From Amphiplicatus metriothermophilus (GTDB lineage: Bacteria; Pseudomonadota; Alphaproteobacteria; Caulobacterales; Parvularculaceae), in assembly GCF_900199215.1 (NCBI RefSeq), contig NZ_FZQA01000003.1, positions 124,001-188,000 on the forward strand: 64,000 bases of DNA. Direction: 5' to 3'. Every line of letters starts with the position of its first letter. Positions within the stretch are counted from its first letter, which is position 1. The position numbers and the translations under genes are program-made. The notes under the pieces were generated by a model. It was not told the DNA's origin. It saw nothing but the letters and a program-made list of their open reading frames with translations, and searched no databases. Below are positions 34,591 to 42,512 of the stretch, one piece after another.

Positions 34591-35113
34591 CCGCCCCGCC
34601 GCCGGGGACTCGGGCGCGATGCGGCCACAAGGCGCGCAGCTGCGCGATCACGGCTCGGCGCTGCTCCTCATTCGGCGCGGCGGCCTTGTCGAGCGCCGGC
34701 GGACCGGGCCAGCCTGCGTCCGCGACTTTGAACCCTGCGAAAGCGCGCTCGCCTACGTAGCGCGGCAGGACATGGAAATGCGGCTCGGGATCGACCATCA
34801 TCAGCATGAGATAGTTGATCTTTTCATAGGCGCAGAACGCCTTCAGCGCCGTCTCGATTCCTGCGACGGCCTCGGACAATTCTTCGAAGGCTTCGCGCGG
34901 CAGATCCGAAAAGGCGGAAACCCGCGCCTTCGCGGCGAGCACCAGCGCGCCGAGGGTCGGCTGCTTCGGGCGCAGCAACACCGCCCACCAGCGATATTCC
35001 GCTATGAGCCCGTCCGGATGGCCGAACTTCTCCATCGTCGGCGTTACGGCGGGCAAGGGAGCGGCGGCGGGCATCCGGCTTCGACCTTTCGTGGCGGCGG
35101 CCTTTCGGCTCAC
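34583..35113 (-). CDS. HIT-like (histidine triad) family protein with an altered triad
   Basis: A 176-residue protein from ATG 35113, which overlaps the upstream stop (ATGA); an internal Met at MEKFGHPDGLIAE is where the family similarity begins. The HIT fold is shown by PKQPTLGALVLAAKARVSAF and NYLMLMMVDPEPHFHVLPRY. Relatives read DPHVHFHVLPRY at the last segment, so here the first His of the HxHxH triad is replaced by Glu while the second and third stay. Hydrolysis or transfer of nucleoside-phosphate groups is the family role. Genetic linkage to lptF suggests action on an activated lipid or sugar. Confidence 0.78.
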   Translation of the reverse strand: MSRKAAATKGRSRMPAAAPLPAVTPTMEKFGHPDGLIAEYRWWAVLLRPKQPTLGALVLAAKARVSAFSDLPREAFEELSEAVAGIETALKAFCAYEKINYLMLMMVDPEPHFHVLPRYVGERAFAGFKVADAGWPGPPALDKAAAPNEEQRRAVIAQLRALWPHRARVPGGGADV

Positions 35114-36084
35114 CCGGCGCTGACGCGGCGGTTCCGCCCCGGCGCGGCCGGAGCGGGACGAGCGAAGCTATGACGCTCGACGGCGCGCAGCGAGCGGGTC
35201 TCGGGATCAATTTCCCTCACGCTTGCGTGGATCGACCAGCCGCCGTCCGCCGATCTTTCGATGTCGATGAGATTGTAACGGCCGGGCCGGAACCTGCCAT
35301 CCCCGTCCGGGTGGGAGGCCGCGCCCCCGCCCAGCACGGGCGCGCGGCCCTGCGGCGTTTCGACCGTCCCCACATAAGCGATATGGGCGTGGCCGTGCAG
35401 GACGAGATCTACCCCCGCTCGCGCGATCGCCGCGCGCAGGGCCGCCGCGTCGGCGAGCGCCTTGCGCGCGGAGACGACGCCAGGCGTGAGCGGGTGGTGC
35501 AGCATCAGGATGCGCAGACGCCCTGCGCGGCCTTCCGCGGCGAGCGCGGCTTCGATCCGCTCGATCTGGCCGCGCCCGAGCGCGCCGGTCGCCAGCCCCG
35601 GCGCCGTCGGCGGAGAGGAATTGGCGACGATCAACACGATCTCGCCGCCGGCGCCGAGCGGCGCGATATAGGGAAAATCGCCTGCGTCCTGCGGCGGGCG
35701 CAGGGTCGGATCGTCGGTCCGCCGGCCGATCATATGCGGCCCAAGCCGGCCCAGCGTCTCCTCCCAGGCCGCCTTCACATAGGCGTCGTGATTACCGGGC
35801 GCGAAATATGTCGGCAGGCCGCCGAAGGTCCGGTCGAGCCAGGCGCGCGCGCGGGCGAACTCGTCCGGCAGGGCGAGATTGACGATGTCGCCCGAGATCA
35901 GCGCCGCCTCGCAGCCCTGCGCGCGCAAATCCGCCGCGACCGCGTCCGACGCCCACAGGTTGTGGCGGCGCGCGCGCTTCCTGATCCAGGAGAGATAACC
36001 GAGGGCGCGCTTGCTCAGAAGATCGGCGAGGGCGGGCCTTTCGGCGATCGGCAGATGAATATCGGTCAGGTGTCCTAGTCGCAC
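35110..36084 (-). CDS. calcineurin-like metallophosphatase
   Basis: A 324-residue protein starting at GTG 36084. All metallophosphoesterase motifs are present: HLTDIHLP (D-x-H), ALISGDIVNL (GD), YFAPGNHDAY (GNHD), ILMLHHPLTP (second His) and LVLHGHAHIAYVG (GHAH). It acts on phosphomonoesters or diesters such as lipid phosphates, cyclic nucleotides or UDP-diacylglucosamine. It is the first gene of the five-gene minus-strand operon (HIT, lptF, lptG, NTase), divergent from the CDP-alcohol phosphotransferase across an AT-rich promoter region. Not LpxH-like by length or by its C-terminal tail. Confidence 0.88.
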   Translation of the reverse strand: MRLGHLTDIHLPIAERPALADLLSKRALGYLSWIRKRARRHNLWASDAVAADLRAQGCEAALISGDIVNLALPDEFARARAWLDRTFGGLPTYFAPGNHDAYVKAAWEETLGRLGPHMIGRRTDDPTLRPPQDAGDFPYIAPLGAGGEIVLIVANSSPPTAPGLATGALGRGQIERIEAALAAEGRAGRLRILMLHHPLTPGVVSARKALADAAALRAAIARAGVDLVLHGHAHIAYVGTVETPQGRAPVLGGGAASHPDGDGRFRPGRYNLIDIERSADGGWSIHASVREIDPETRSLRAVERHSFARPAPAAPGRNRRVSAG

Positions 36085-36174
36085 GCGCGGCTCCTTAGCA
36101 CGGCGTCCTGCGGGCGCCGCGGGCGCTGAAAGCGGTTACGACAAACCTCAACCAAACGTGTCCGGGCGTAAGGA

Positions 36175-36202
36175 TTGCGCTTTTCCACATGACGCTTATA
36201 TG
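36175..36202 (+). promoter_or_regulatory. possible sigma-70 promoter for the lipid trio
   Basis: TTGCGC (36175-36180) and TATATG (36197-36202) are 16 bases apart within a visibly AT-richer stretch of the divergent intergenic region. It lies 46 bases before the ATG at 36249. Assignment is by match only. Confidence 0.35.
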
Positions 36203-36248
36203 ACAAATTCAGTACGTTTTTGCGTAACATTCTGGGCTTGGGCGACTG

Positions 36249-37424
36249 ATGCGGCCGGAGGATTCGTTGAGCCGAATGGGGGCGTGCGCCGTCGGCGACG
36301 CCGAGGCTCGGCTTTTTTCGTTATCCGGCCGCGAGCGCCTTGAAAAGACGTTCCGCCGAATCGGGCTTTCCGTGCTGGCTTCGCCGGGCGAGGCGGAGCG
36401 CTGCGAAGCTGTTCTCGTCGCGCATGCGGGCTATGTCTTCGACGAGCGGGTGCTCGCCGATCTGGCGCGCAACCGCGACGCCGCGCTCATTGCCGAGGAC
36501 GACGCCGGGCGCGAGACCGTGGTCGCCGCCGTCTGTCCCGCCGCCGAGGCCGGCCGTTGGATCGAGCGGATCGAAGAGGCCGCGCCCGTCGACTCTCTCG
36601 AAGGACAAGGCCGCCTTTACACCGCCGCGGAAGTGAGCGGGGCTTTCAATCGCCGGCTGCGCAAGCGCGAAAATCCGGTCGTGCTCAAAGCCTCGACTGC
36701 GCGCAGGGAAGCGCTGGAGCGGCGCCTGTTCAAGGGTTCCTATAAAGGCGCCACCGACATCGTGACGAAATTCGTCTGGCCGGAGCCGGCCTTTCACGTC
36801 ACGCGTCTGGCGGCGGCGCTTAAGCTCCATCCGAATCTGGTCACGACGCTCAGCCTCGTTCTGGTTTTCGCGACCATGTATCTGTTCGCCCAAGGGGCCT
36901 TTCTGGCCGGCCTCGCGGCGGGCTGGGCGATGTGCTTTCTCGACACGGTCGACGGCAAGCTCGCGCGCGTCACGCTCAGCTCCTCGAAATGGGGCAATGT
37001 CTACGATCACGGCATCGACCTCATCCACCCGCCTTTCTGGTATGCGGCCTGGGCGTGGGGGCTCGTCGCGCACGGGACGGGCGGCGCCGAGGCGGCGCTT
37101 TCGGCCGACGCGGTCTGGCTGAGCCTGTGGGTCATTCTCGCCGGCTATGTCCTCGGCCGGTTGCTCGAAGGCTATTTCCTGCGCCGCTTCAAGATCGAGA
37201 TGCACATCTGGCGGCCGGTCGATTACTGGTTCCGCCACATCACCGCGCGGCGCAATCCGAACCTCCTGATACTCACGGTCGCGACGCTCGCCGGCGCGCC
37301 GGGTGCGGGCTTCGTTCTCGTCGCCGTGTGGACGGTGCTTTCCATTCTTTTCCATCTCGTCCGCGTCGTCGCGGCGGAGACGCAGGCGTCCAGCGGCGCG
37401 CTGCAATCCTGGCTGGCGGAGTAG
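36249..37424 (+). CDS. CDP-alcohol phosphotransferase with N-terminal nucleotidyltransferase-like domain
   Basis: A 391-residue inner membrane enzyme. Residues about 165-391 are the CDP-alcohol phosphatidyltransferase domain: the signature D-x2-DG-x2-AR-x8-G-x3-D-x3-D is complete (D232, D235, G236, A239, R240, G249, D253, D257), and several hydrophobic helices follow. Residues 1 to about 130 resemble a degenerate nucleotidyltransferase (EAVLVAHAGYVFDERVLADL) without a GxGxR loop. Similar two-domain proteins include the bifunctional inositol-phosphate cytidylyltransferase/DIPP synthase. It is the first gene of a trio, 6 bases before the lipid kinase. Inference: joins a CDP-activated lipid or alcohol to an acceptor in anionic-lipid synthesis, like Caulobacter Cpg proteins. 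Confidence 0.85.
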   Translation: MRPEDSLSRMGACAVGDAEARLFSLSGRERLEKTFRRIGLSVLASPGEAERCEAVLVAHAGYVFDERVLADLARNRDAALIAEDDAGRETVVAAVCPAAEAGRWIERIEEAAPVDSLEGQGRLYTAAEVSGAFNRRLRKRENPVVLKASTARREALERRLFKGSYKGATDIVTKFVWPEPAFHVTRLAAALKLHPNLVTTLSLVLVFATMYLFAQGAFLAGLAAGWAMCFLDTVDGKLARVTLSSSKWGNVYDHGIDLIHPPFWYAAWAWGLVAHGTGGAEAALSADAVWLSLWVILAGYVLGRLLEGYFLRRFKIEMHIWRPVDYWFRHITARRNPNLLILTVATLAGAPGAGFVLVAVWTVLSILFHLVRVVAAETQASSGALQSWLAE

Positions 37425-37430
37425 AATTCG

Positions 37431-38378
37431 GTGTCTTCGGTCGGTCTCATCATCAACGAGCGCAGCAACCGCAGCGCGTCCGTCATCGACGATCTTCTAT
37501 ATGTAGCGCGGCGGTTTTCATCGGTGCGCACCGAAGTGCTCGACGGCATCAAGGGGCTAGACAGGGCGCTCGTCGGCATGGATCGCAAGAATGTGGATAC
37601 GCTGGTGCTCGCCGGGGGCGACGGCACCATGCAGGCGACCTTCACCGACGCCATCAACAACCGCCGCTTCTCGAAGACGCCTCATTTCGTGGCGCTGCCC
37701 TGCGGCATGACCAACGTCATCGCCAATGATTGCGGACTGCGCGGCGATCCGGCGCCGTCGCTGGAGAACTTTCTGTGGCGGCGCCAGAAGGGCAGCGTGA
37801 AGCCGCTGCGCCGCCCGCTTCTGAGCGTGACCATGGGCGAGCGCGCGCCGATCTACGGCTTCTTTTTCGGCGCCGGCGCCTTTCATGGCGCGGTCAATTA
37901 CAGCCGAAACCAGATCCAGTCTAAAGGCATGCGCCGTTCGCTTGCGCTCACGCTGAGCGTGCTCGCCTATATCGCCAAGGTCGCGCTGGAAAAAGCGGCG
38001 TCTGCGGAGGATATAGAACTCGAATTCATCGAAGGGGGCGCGCCCGGCGCGCCGGAGGAAACCTCGCTCGCGCTGTTCATGGCTACGACGCTGACCAAGC
38101 TCGGTTCGGGCATTTACCCGTTCTGGGGCAAGGGGCCGGGCGCCATGGCCGCCACGAGCATCGACGCGCCGGCGCGCCGGCTTTTCCGCGCCGCGCCCGC
38201 CGTTCTGCGCGCCAAAAGCCGGCCATGGTTCGAAGACTACGGTTATCGCAGCTGGCGTTCGGACCAGATGGTGACGCGCTTCAGCGGGCCTTTCGTCTTC
38301 GATGGAGAATTTTTCAACGCCGGCGAGCGCGAGAACGTTGAGTTCGGAACCTCCCACATGGCCGACTTCCTCAATTAG
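37431..38378 (+). CDS. diacylglycerol kinase-like lipid kinase
   Basis: A 315-residue protein starting at GTG 37431. The DAGK catalytic domain signature is at 62-66 (GGDGT in LVLAGGDGTMQATFTDAINN), with HFVALPCGMTNVIANDCGL after it, and the C-terminal beta-sandwich with GPFVFDGEFFNA. It phosphorylates a lipid hydroxyl with ATP; the natural substrate may be diacylglycerol, ceramide or another lipid. In Caulobacter, a protein of this family is the ceramide kinase of ceramide-phosphoglycerate synthesis. No serine palmitoyltransferase or ceramide synthase gene is in this window, so the substrate is open. It lies between the CDP-alcohol enzyme and the TAM41-like gene. Confidence 0.87.
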   Translation: MSSVGLIINERSNRSASVIDDLLYVARRFSSVRTEVLDGIKGLDRALVGMDRKNVDTLVLAGGDGTMQATFTDAINNRRFSKTPHFVALPCGMTNVIANDCGLRGDPAPSLENFLWRRQKGSVKPLRRPLLSVTMGERAPIYGFFFGAGAFHGAVNYSRNQIQSKGMRRSLALTLSVLAYIAKVALEKAASAEDIELEFIEGGAPGAPEETSLALFMATTLTKLGSGIYPFWGKGPGAMAATSIDAPARRLFRAAPAVLRAKSRPWFEDYGYRSWRSDQMVTRFSGPFVFDGEFFNAGERENVEFGTSHMADFLN

Positions 38379-38388
38379 GGGATCGGGC

Positions 38389-39402
38389 ATTCGCAAAGAC
38401 CGTCAGCCGGGCGAGGTCGGCGCGGCGCGCGCGCGCGATCGCCTTCAGCGCGCGCTTCCCCGGGAAGCGCAGGAGCAGGCCGGAAACGCCGCGCGGCGCG
38501 CCTATATCGAGGCCGTTCTCTCCCAGCCCTGCGCGCCGGCCGTGGAAGCGCTGGCGGATATTCTCGCTGCGCGCTTTCCCGGCGCGGGCGTCCTGCTCTA
38601 CGGATCGGGAAACAGCGTGCTGAGCGGCGCGGCGGCGGAAAGCGTGCTGTTCGATTTCTACGTCATCGCGCCGTCCTATGAAGCCGCTTACGGATCGCCG
38701 CTGTTGTCCCTGCTCAACCGGCTTATCCCTCCCAACGTCTTTTATCTCGACGAGGAAACGACGCAGGGGCGTCTGCGCGCCAAATACGCGGTGCTGTCGA
38801 TCGATCATTTCGAGCGCCTCGTCAGCAAACGGACGTTCCATTCCTACTTCTGGGCGCGCTTCGCGCAGCCCTGCCGGATCGCGCGCGCGCCGGAACCGAT
38901 GCGCGCCCGCCTCGTGGGCTGCATCGAGACGGCGATCGACGTTTTTATTGCGCGCGCCCGCCCGCTCGCGCCGCCGGACGCGGACGCGAAAGACGTCTGG
39001 CGCGCGGGTCTTGCGCGCTCCTACCGGGCGGAGCTGCGCGCCGAGAAGCCTGGCCGCGCCGGAGAGCTCGTGGCGGTCTATGGCGACTGGCCGCGGCGCG
39101 TGACGCCGCCTTTCGACGACGCTCCGATAAGCGAGACGGCGCGCCGGCGCGCGCGGCTTCTGTGGCGGATTCGATCCGTGCAGGGAGGGGCGCTGTCCGT
39201 GCTGCGCCTCTTCAAGGGCATGCTCACCTTTCGCGGCGGCCTCGACTACATCGCCTGGAAGATCAGCCGGCACGCCGGCTTCGCGCTTCCCGTGCGCGCA
39301 TGGGAGCGGCGCGTCCCGCTCGTCGGCGCGTTCTTCGTCGCTTCGCGCTACTGGCGCATGCGCGCCCGGACGCGCGCGTCAAGCGGGACGGCTGCCGAAT
39401 GA
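38389..39402 (+). CDS. TAM41-like nucleotidyltransferase (phosphatidate cytidylyltransferase-like)
   Basis: About 337 residues, probably starting at the ATT codon 38389, which has AGGGGA six bases upstream; the only in-frame ATG (38302) lies within the lipid kinase gene and gives out-of-frame-looking sequence. The core matches the TAM41/Mmp37 family: GAGVLLYGSGNSVLS (nucleotide-binding G-S-G) with VLFDFYVIAPSYEA (catalytic Asp), NVFYLDEETTQGRLRAKYAV and a helical half with WRAGLARSYRAELRAEKPGR. The mitochondrial protein makes CDP-diacylglycerol from phosphatidate and CTP. Here it would activate the kinase product for the CDP-alcohol enzyme. The C-terminus is basic and helical. Confidence 0.7.
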   Translation: MRKDRQPGEVGAARARDRLQRALPREAQEQAGNAARRAYIEAVLSQPCAPAVEALADILAARFPGAGVLLYGSGNSVLSGAAAESVLFDFYVIAPSYEAAYGSPLLSLLNRLIPPNVFYLDEETTQGRLRAKYAVLSIDHFERLVSKRTFHSYFWARFAQPCRIARAPEPMRARLVGCIETAIDVFIARARPLAPPDADAKDVWRAGLARSYRAELRAEKPGRAGELVAVYGDWPRRVTPPFDDAPISETARRRARLLWRIRSVQGGALSVLRLFKGMLTFRGGLDYIAWKISRHAGFALPVRAWERRVPLVGAFFVASRYWRMRARTRASSGTAAE

Positions 39403-39415
39403 TCGCAATCTCCGC

Positions 39416-39796
39416 CTAAAAAGCGCGGGCGAGCCGCGATTTCACGCCGCCGCGGCGGGCGATCTCGCGCCAGCATTTCTCGAAGCGCGCATTGGCGCCG
39501 GCGGCTGCGGCGAACCGTTCGCCCGCGGCCATGGCGGCGGCTTCATCGCCGGCGGCGACCGCGTCGGCGAGCGCGTTGTAACGCTCGACGAGAACGTCGA
39601 TGCGGCGCGAGTCGCGATCGCCGAAGCGGCCGCATTCCGGCGTGCGCATGGCGATGCGCCGGCGCCAGTCTTCGTCGGCTTCGGCGAAGGCGTCGATTTT
39701 GACCATGGCCGCGATCTCTTCATATGAGGAAGCCGCCCAAGCCGGCGCGGCGGCGACGGCGGTTGCGGCGGCGATGACGATGGCTGCGTTTCTCAT
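39416..39796 (-). CDS. small secreted protein of unknown function
   Basis: A 126-residue protein from ATG 39796 with a signal peptide MRNAAIVIAAATAVAAAPAW ending at AASSYEEI; the frame is open further to 39850 but without signal character. The mature part is helical: KIDAFAEADEDWRRRIAMRT, PECGRFGDRDSRRIDVLVER and NARFEKCWREIARRG, with a Cys pair (CGR and CWR). It looks like a small helical periplasmic protein. No named family recognised. It converges with the TAM41-like gene and has a 16-base perfect palindrome 58 bases upstream. Confidence 0.7.
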   Translation of the reverse strand: MRNAAIVIAAATAVAAAPAWAASSYEEIAAMVKIDAFAEADEDWRRRIAMRTPECGRFGDRDSRRIDVLVERYNALADAVAAGDEAAAMAAGERFAAAAGANARFEKCWREIARRGGVKSRLARAF

Positions 39797-39853
39797 GAAT
39801 GACTCCCGTTTTATGTTGCGCGGCGCCCGCTCCGCATCCGGATGGCGCACAGG

Positions 39854-39869
39854 GCTCCGTGCACGGAGC
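39854..39869. repeat. 16-base perfect palindrome GCTCCGTGCACGGAGC
   Basis: A gap-free palindrome located about 58 bases upstream of the secreted-protein start. It is a possible operator; no second copy was seen nearby. Confidence 0.45.
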
Positions 39870-40111
39870 AGGCATATATGTTTCTATGTCGCGCGCTGCG
39901 CCGTTCAATCGCGGATCGGCGAGGCGGCGCGCAGACGCGGCGAGGCGTGTCGCGAAAATTTCATGTGCGCAAAGACGCCGTTCAGATTCGACCAAGCGCG
40001 GCGAAACGCGACGAAGCGTTTGCGGACAGCGGACGCAAGGAGAGTCATACGATAATGGCCAGGCGCAGGCTTCGCAGATGTCCGGATCGGCGTCGCGCCG
40101 CCGTCAAAAGA

Positions 40112-40136
40112 AAAGCGCCCCGCGAAGGGGCGCTTT
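40112..40136 (-). terminator. Rho-independent terminator after ctrA
   Basis: AAAGCGCCCC and GGGGCGCTTT pair with a 5-base loop. Read on the minus strand, it follows the ctrA stop codon by about 30 bases and ends in TTTTCTTTTG. It is a canonical terminator for the ctrA transcript. Confidence 0.85.
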
Positions 40137-40166
40137 CGGTGCGAAGCAAGGACGCGTAAACAAGCC

Positions 40167-40856
<690 letters not shown>

Positions 40857-41326
40857 TCGCCCGTCTCCTGTTCGCTGCGCGGGTCCCCTGAGCCGCGCTT
40901 ATCCCTTATGCCTAACGTGATGCTAAGGTTGATTTGCTTTCATAAAGGTTAACGCCCGGCGCGCGCCCGCCCGCTCTGGCGCGCCCGTATTAAGCGGGCC
41001 GCAATCTTCGTTACATCGCAGGCGCTCGGAAAACGGGGCCGGGCGCGCGCGCCGTTAATCATGACGGACGACCGATCCGGTTAAGGCGATTCATCGCAGG
41101 GCGCGAGCGCCTTCGCGGCGCCGTTAACCTGGACGGCGCAGGACGCATCGTCCCTGTCCTGAGAATTCGGGGCGGTTTCGGCGGCGGATCGTTCATCCCG
41201 GCGGCGCGCGGGCGGCCGGCATTCGCGCCGGGCGTTGAACGCTTCTTAAAGAAATCCGCGAAAATATGAGTGGGTCGGGGGAGCGCTGCCGGACGATCGC
41301 CGTCCGAGTCGGAAAGGATTTTGGGG
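40857..41326. other. 470-base region upstream of ctrA and the coiled-coil gene
   Basis: It must hold the ctrA promoter(s) and the promoter of the divergent gene at 41327. Visible elements are a TTAG-N7-TTAG box (40912-40926), TTAA tetramers near 40949, 41054, 41081 and 41124, and GATTC at 41088-41092. No coding sequence with support was found; the stretch has a low-GC island near 40915-40955. Confidence 0.5.
40912..40926 (-). promoter_or_regulatory. CtrA-like box TTAG-N7-TTAG upstream of ctrA
   Basis: On the minus strand the sequence reads TTAGCATCACGTTAG, matching TTAA-N7-TTAA spacing with two A-to-G changes. It starts 56 bases before the ctrA ATG. It is a plausible autoregulatory site; weak by consensus. 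Confidence 0.45.
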
Positions 41327-41716
41327 ATGAACGGTCCGGGGCGCGAAGAAAGGACGCTGGCCAGACTCGTCCGCGTCGCCAGGGCGCGGCTCGCCGAGCG
41401 AGGCGCCCATCTTGAGAGCATCAAAGCGGCGAAGGCGGCGGCCGAAGCCGGCCTGGCGCGGCTCGCCGCCGCCGACCCGGAGGCGGCGCTGTTCGATCCG
41501 CTGCTCGGCGGGGCGGCGGAAAAGCGCCGCGCGCTGGAAGCCACCCGCGACCAGCTCGCCGCCGAGATCACGCGCGCCCGGAAGGAACTCGACGACGCGC
41601 AAGACGAACTCGCCAAGCTGGAACGGCTCATCGAGGCGAACCGCCGCCTCTTCGCCCGTCGCCGCGAGACGGCCCGCTGGGGCGGTTTCGGAGATCTGCG
41701 CCGCCGTCGCGGCTGA
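41327..41716 (+). CDS. small coiled-coil protein (FliJ-like appearance)
   Basis: From ATG 41327 the product is 129 residues; the open frame to 41270 lacks support. It is nearly all helical with heptads: EERTLARLVRVARARLAERG, then HLESIKAAKAAAEAGLARLA, and ATRDQLAAEITRARKELDDA to the end. The two antiparallel helices and charged composition resemble FliJ-type flagellar export chaperones, but no flagellar neighbours are present and the family cannot be confirmed. ATG is preceded by AAGGATTTTGGGG. The position between ctrA and mraZ suggests a link to the cell cycle or envelope only by location. Confidence 0.55.
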   Translation: MNGPGREERTLARLVRVARARLAERGAHLESIKAAKAAAEAGLARLAAADPEAALFDPLLGGAAEKRRALEATRDQLAAEITRARKELDDAQDELAKLERLIEANRRLFARRRETARWGGFGDLRRRRG

Positions 41717-42020
41717 AACGACGGCCGAAACCGTCGCCGCCTGCGTCGCCGAAGCGCGGCGGGCGGTTAATCCTTTCTTCACGCTTACGCCTTGACTCTA
41801 AAGGGAATCGGATCACGCAAGGCCGTTTCTCATCCGGAACTGTCCAGATTTCCACAGGAATCCTATTTGACGACCCGTAATTTCCCGTATAATCCCGGAA
41901 AGTGTCGGCAAAGCCGGAACGGCTGAGCGCGTCTGCGGCGGGCGCGACCGGCCCGGAAACGCCGGCGAGAGGGCGGCCGCGCCGACAGGCGGCGCGATCT
42001 TCGGGCGGAGACAGGGCGGG
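41717..42020 (+). promoter_or_regulatory. 304-base mraZ leader with promoter and GANTC cluster
   Basis: No gene is present. The region holds GACTC (41794-41798), GAATC (41805-41809) and GAATC (41858-41862), then a promoter with TTGACG (41867-41872) and a perfect TATAAT (41888-41893), 15 bases apart. It precedes the dcw operon. Inference: transcription of the division operon is methylation-sensitive. Confidence 0.6.
41867..41893 (+). promoter_or_regulatory. sigma-70-type promoter of the dcw operon
   Basis: TTGACG and TATAAT match the consensus at 5/6 and 6/6 positions; the 15-base spacer is short of the usual 17. The transcription start would fall near 41900, about 120 bases before mraZ. The last GANTC site overlaps its upstream flank. 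Confidence 0.55.
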
Positions 42021-42512
42021 ATGTTGCGGTCGGCGGAGACCCTTTTTCTGGGCTCCCACATCAACAAGGTGGATGCGAAGGGGCGCATCGCCGCGCCGGC
42101 GGATTTCCGCCGCGCCCTGAAGCTCGACGCCTTCAACGGCTTCTACTGCGTGCCCTCGCTGCTCGGCCCCTATCTCGACTGCGGCGGGGCGAATTTCATC
42201 GAGAACCTCCAGGCGATGATCGCCGCGCTCGACCCGTACGACCCCGACCGGGCCGCCCTCCAGGAAACGCTGATCGGCCAGGCCCGTCCGATCCCGTTCG
42301 ACGGCGACGGCCGGTTCATTCTGCCCCAGCCCCTGCGCGAGCATGCCCGCATCGGCGAGCGCGCCCTTCTTATGGGCTGCGGCGAGACCTTCCAGATCCG
42401 CGACGCGCAAGGCGCCGAAGAGCGTCTTGCCGCCGCGACCGAGCGCGCGCGCAGGGCGCTCGGCAAGCTGCGCAATCCGCCGCCCCTGCAGATCGGAGGC
42501 GGCGCGCGATGA
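42021..42512 (+). CDS. mraZ: MraZ, transcriptional regulator of the dcw cluster
   Basis: A 163-residue protein with two AbrB-like SpoVT domains. The first is GSHINKVDAKGRIAAPADFR and the second FDGDGRFILPQPLREHARIG, each with the D-x-x-G-R signature. MraZ oligomers bind repeats upstream of mraZ and repress the operon. It is the first gene of the cluster and overlaps rsmH by 4 bases (ATGA). The C-terminus is extended by about 10 residues compared with the E. coli protein. The ATG follows GGCGGG. Confidence 0.93.
   Translation: MLRSAETLFLGSHINKVDAKGRIAAPADFRRALKLDAFNGFYCVPSLLGPYLDCGGANFIENLQAMIAALDPYDPDRAALQETLIGQARPIPFDGDGRFILPQPLREHARIGERALLMGCGETFQIRDAQGAEERLAAATERARRALGKLRNPPPLQIGGGAR

Larger units (their letters stand above)
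39797..40166. other. 370-base intergenic region between the secreted-protein gene and ctrA
   Basis: It contains the perfect palindrome at 39854-39869 and the ctrA terminator at 40112-40136. Between them are short open frames of Arg-rich codons without ribosome-binding sites or family matches. I see no RNA gene. Confidence 0.5.

Noticed and set aside
40055-40159. Short Arg-rich open frame before the ctrA terminator
   Set aside because: It runs through the terminator hairpin, has no SD and no similarity.
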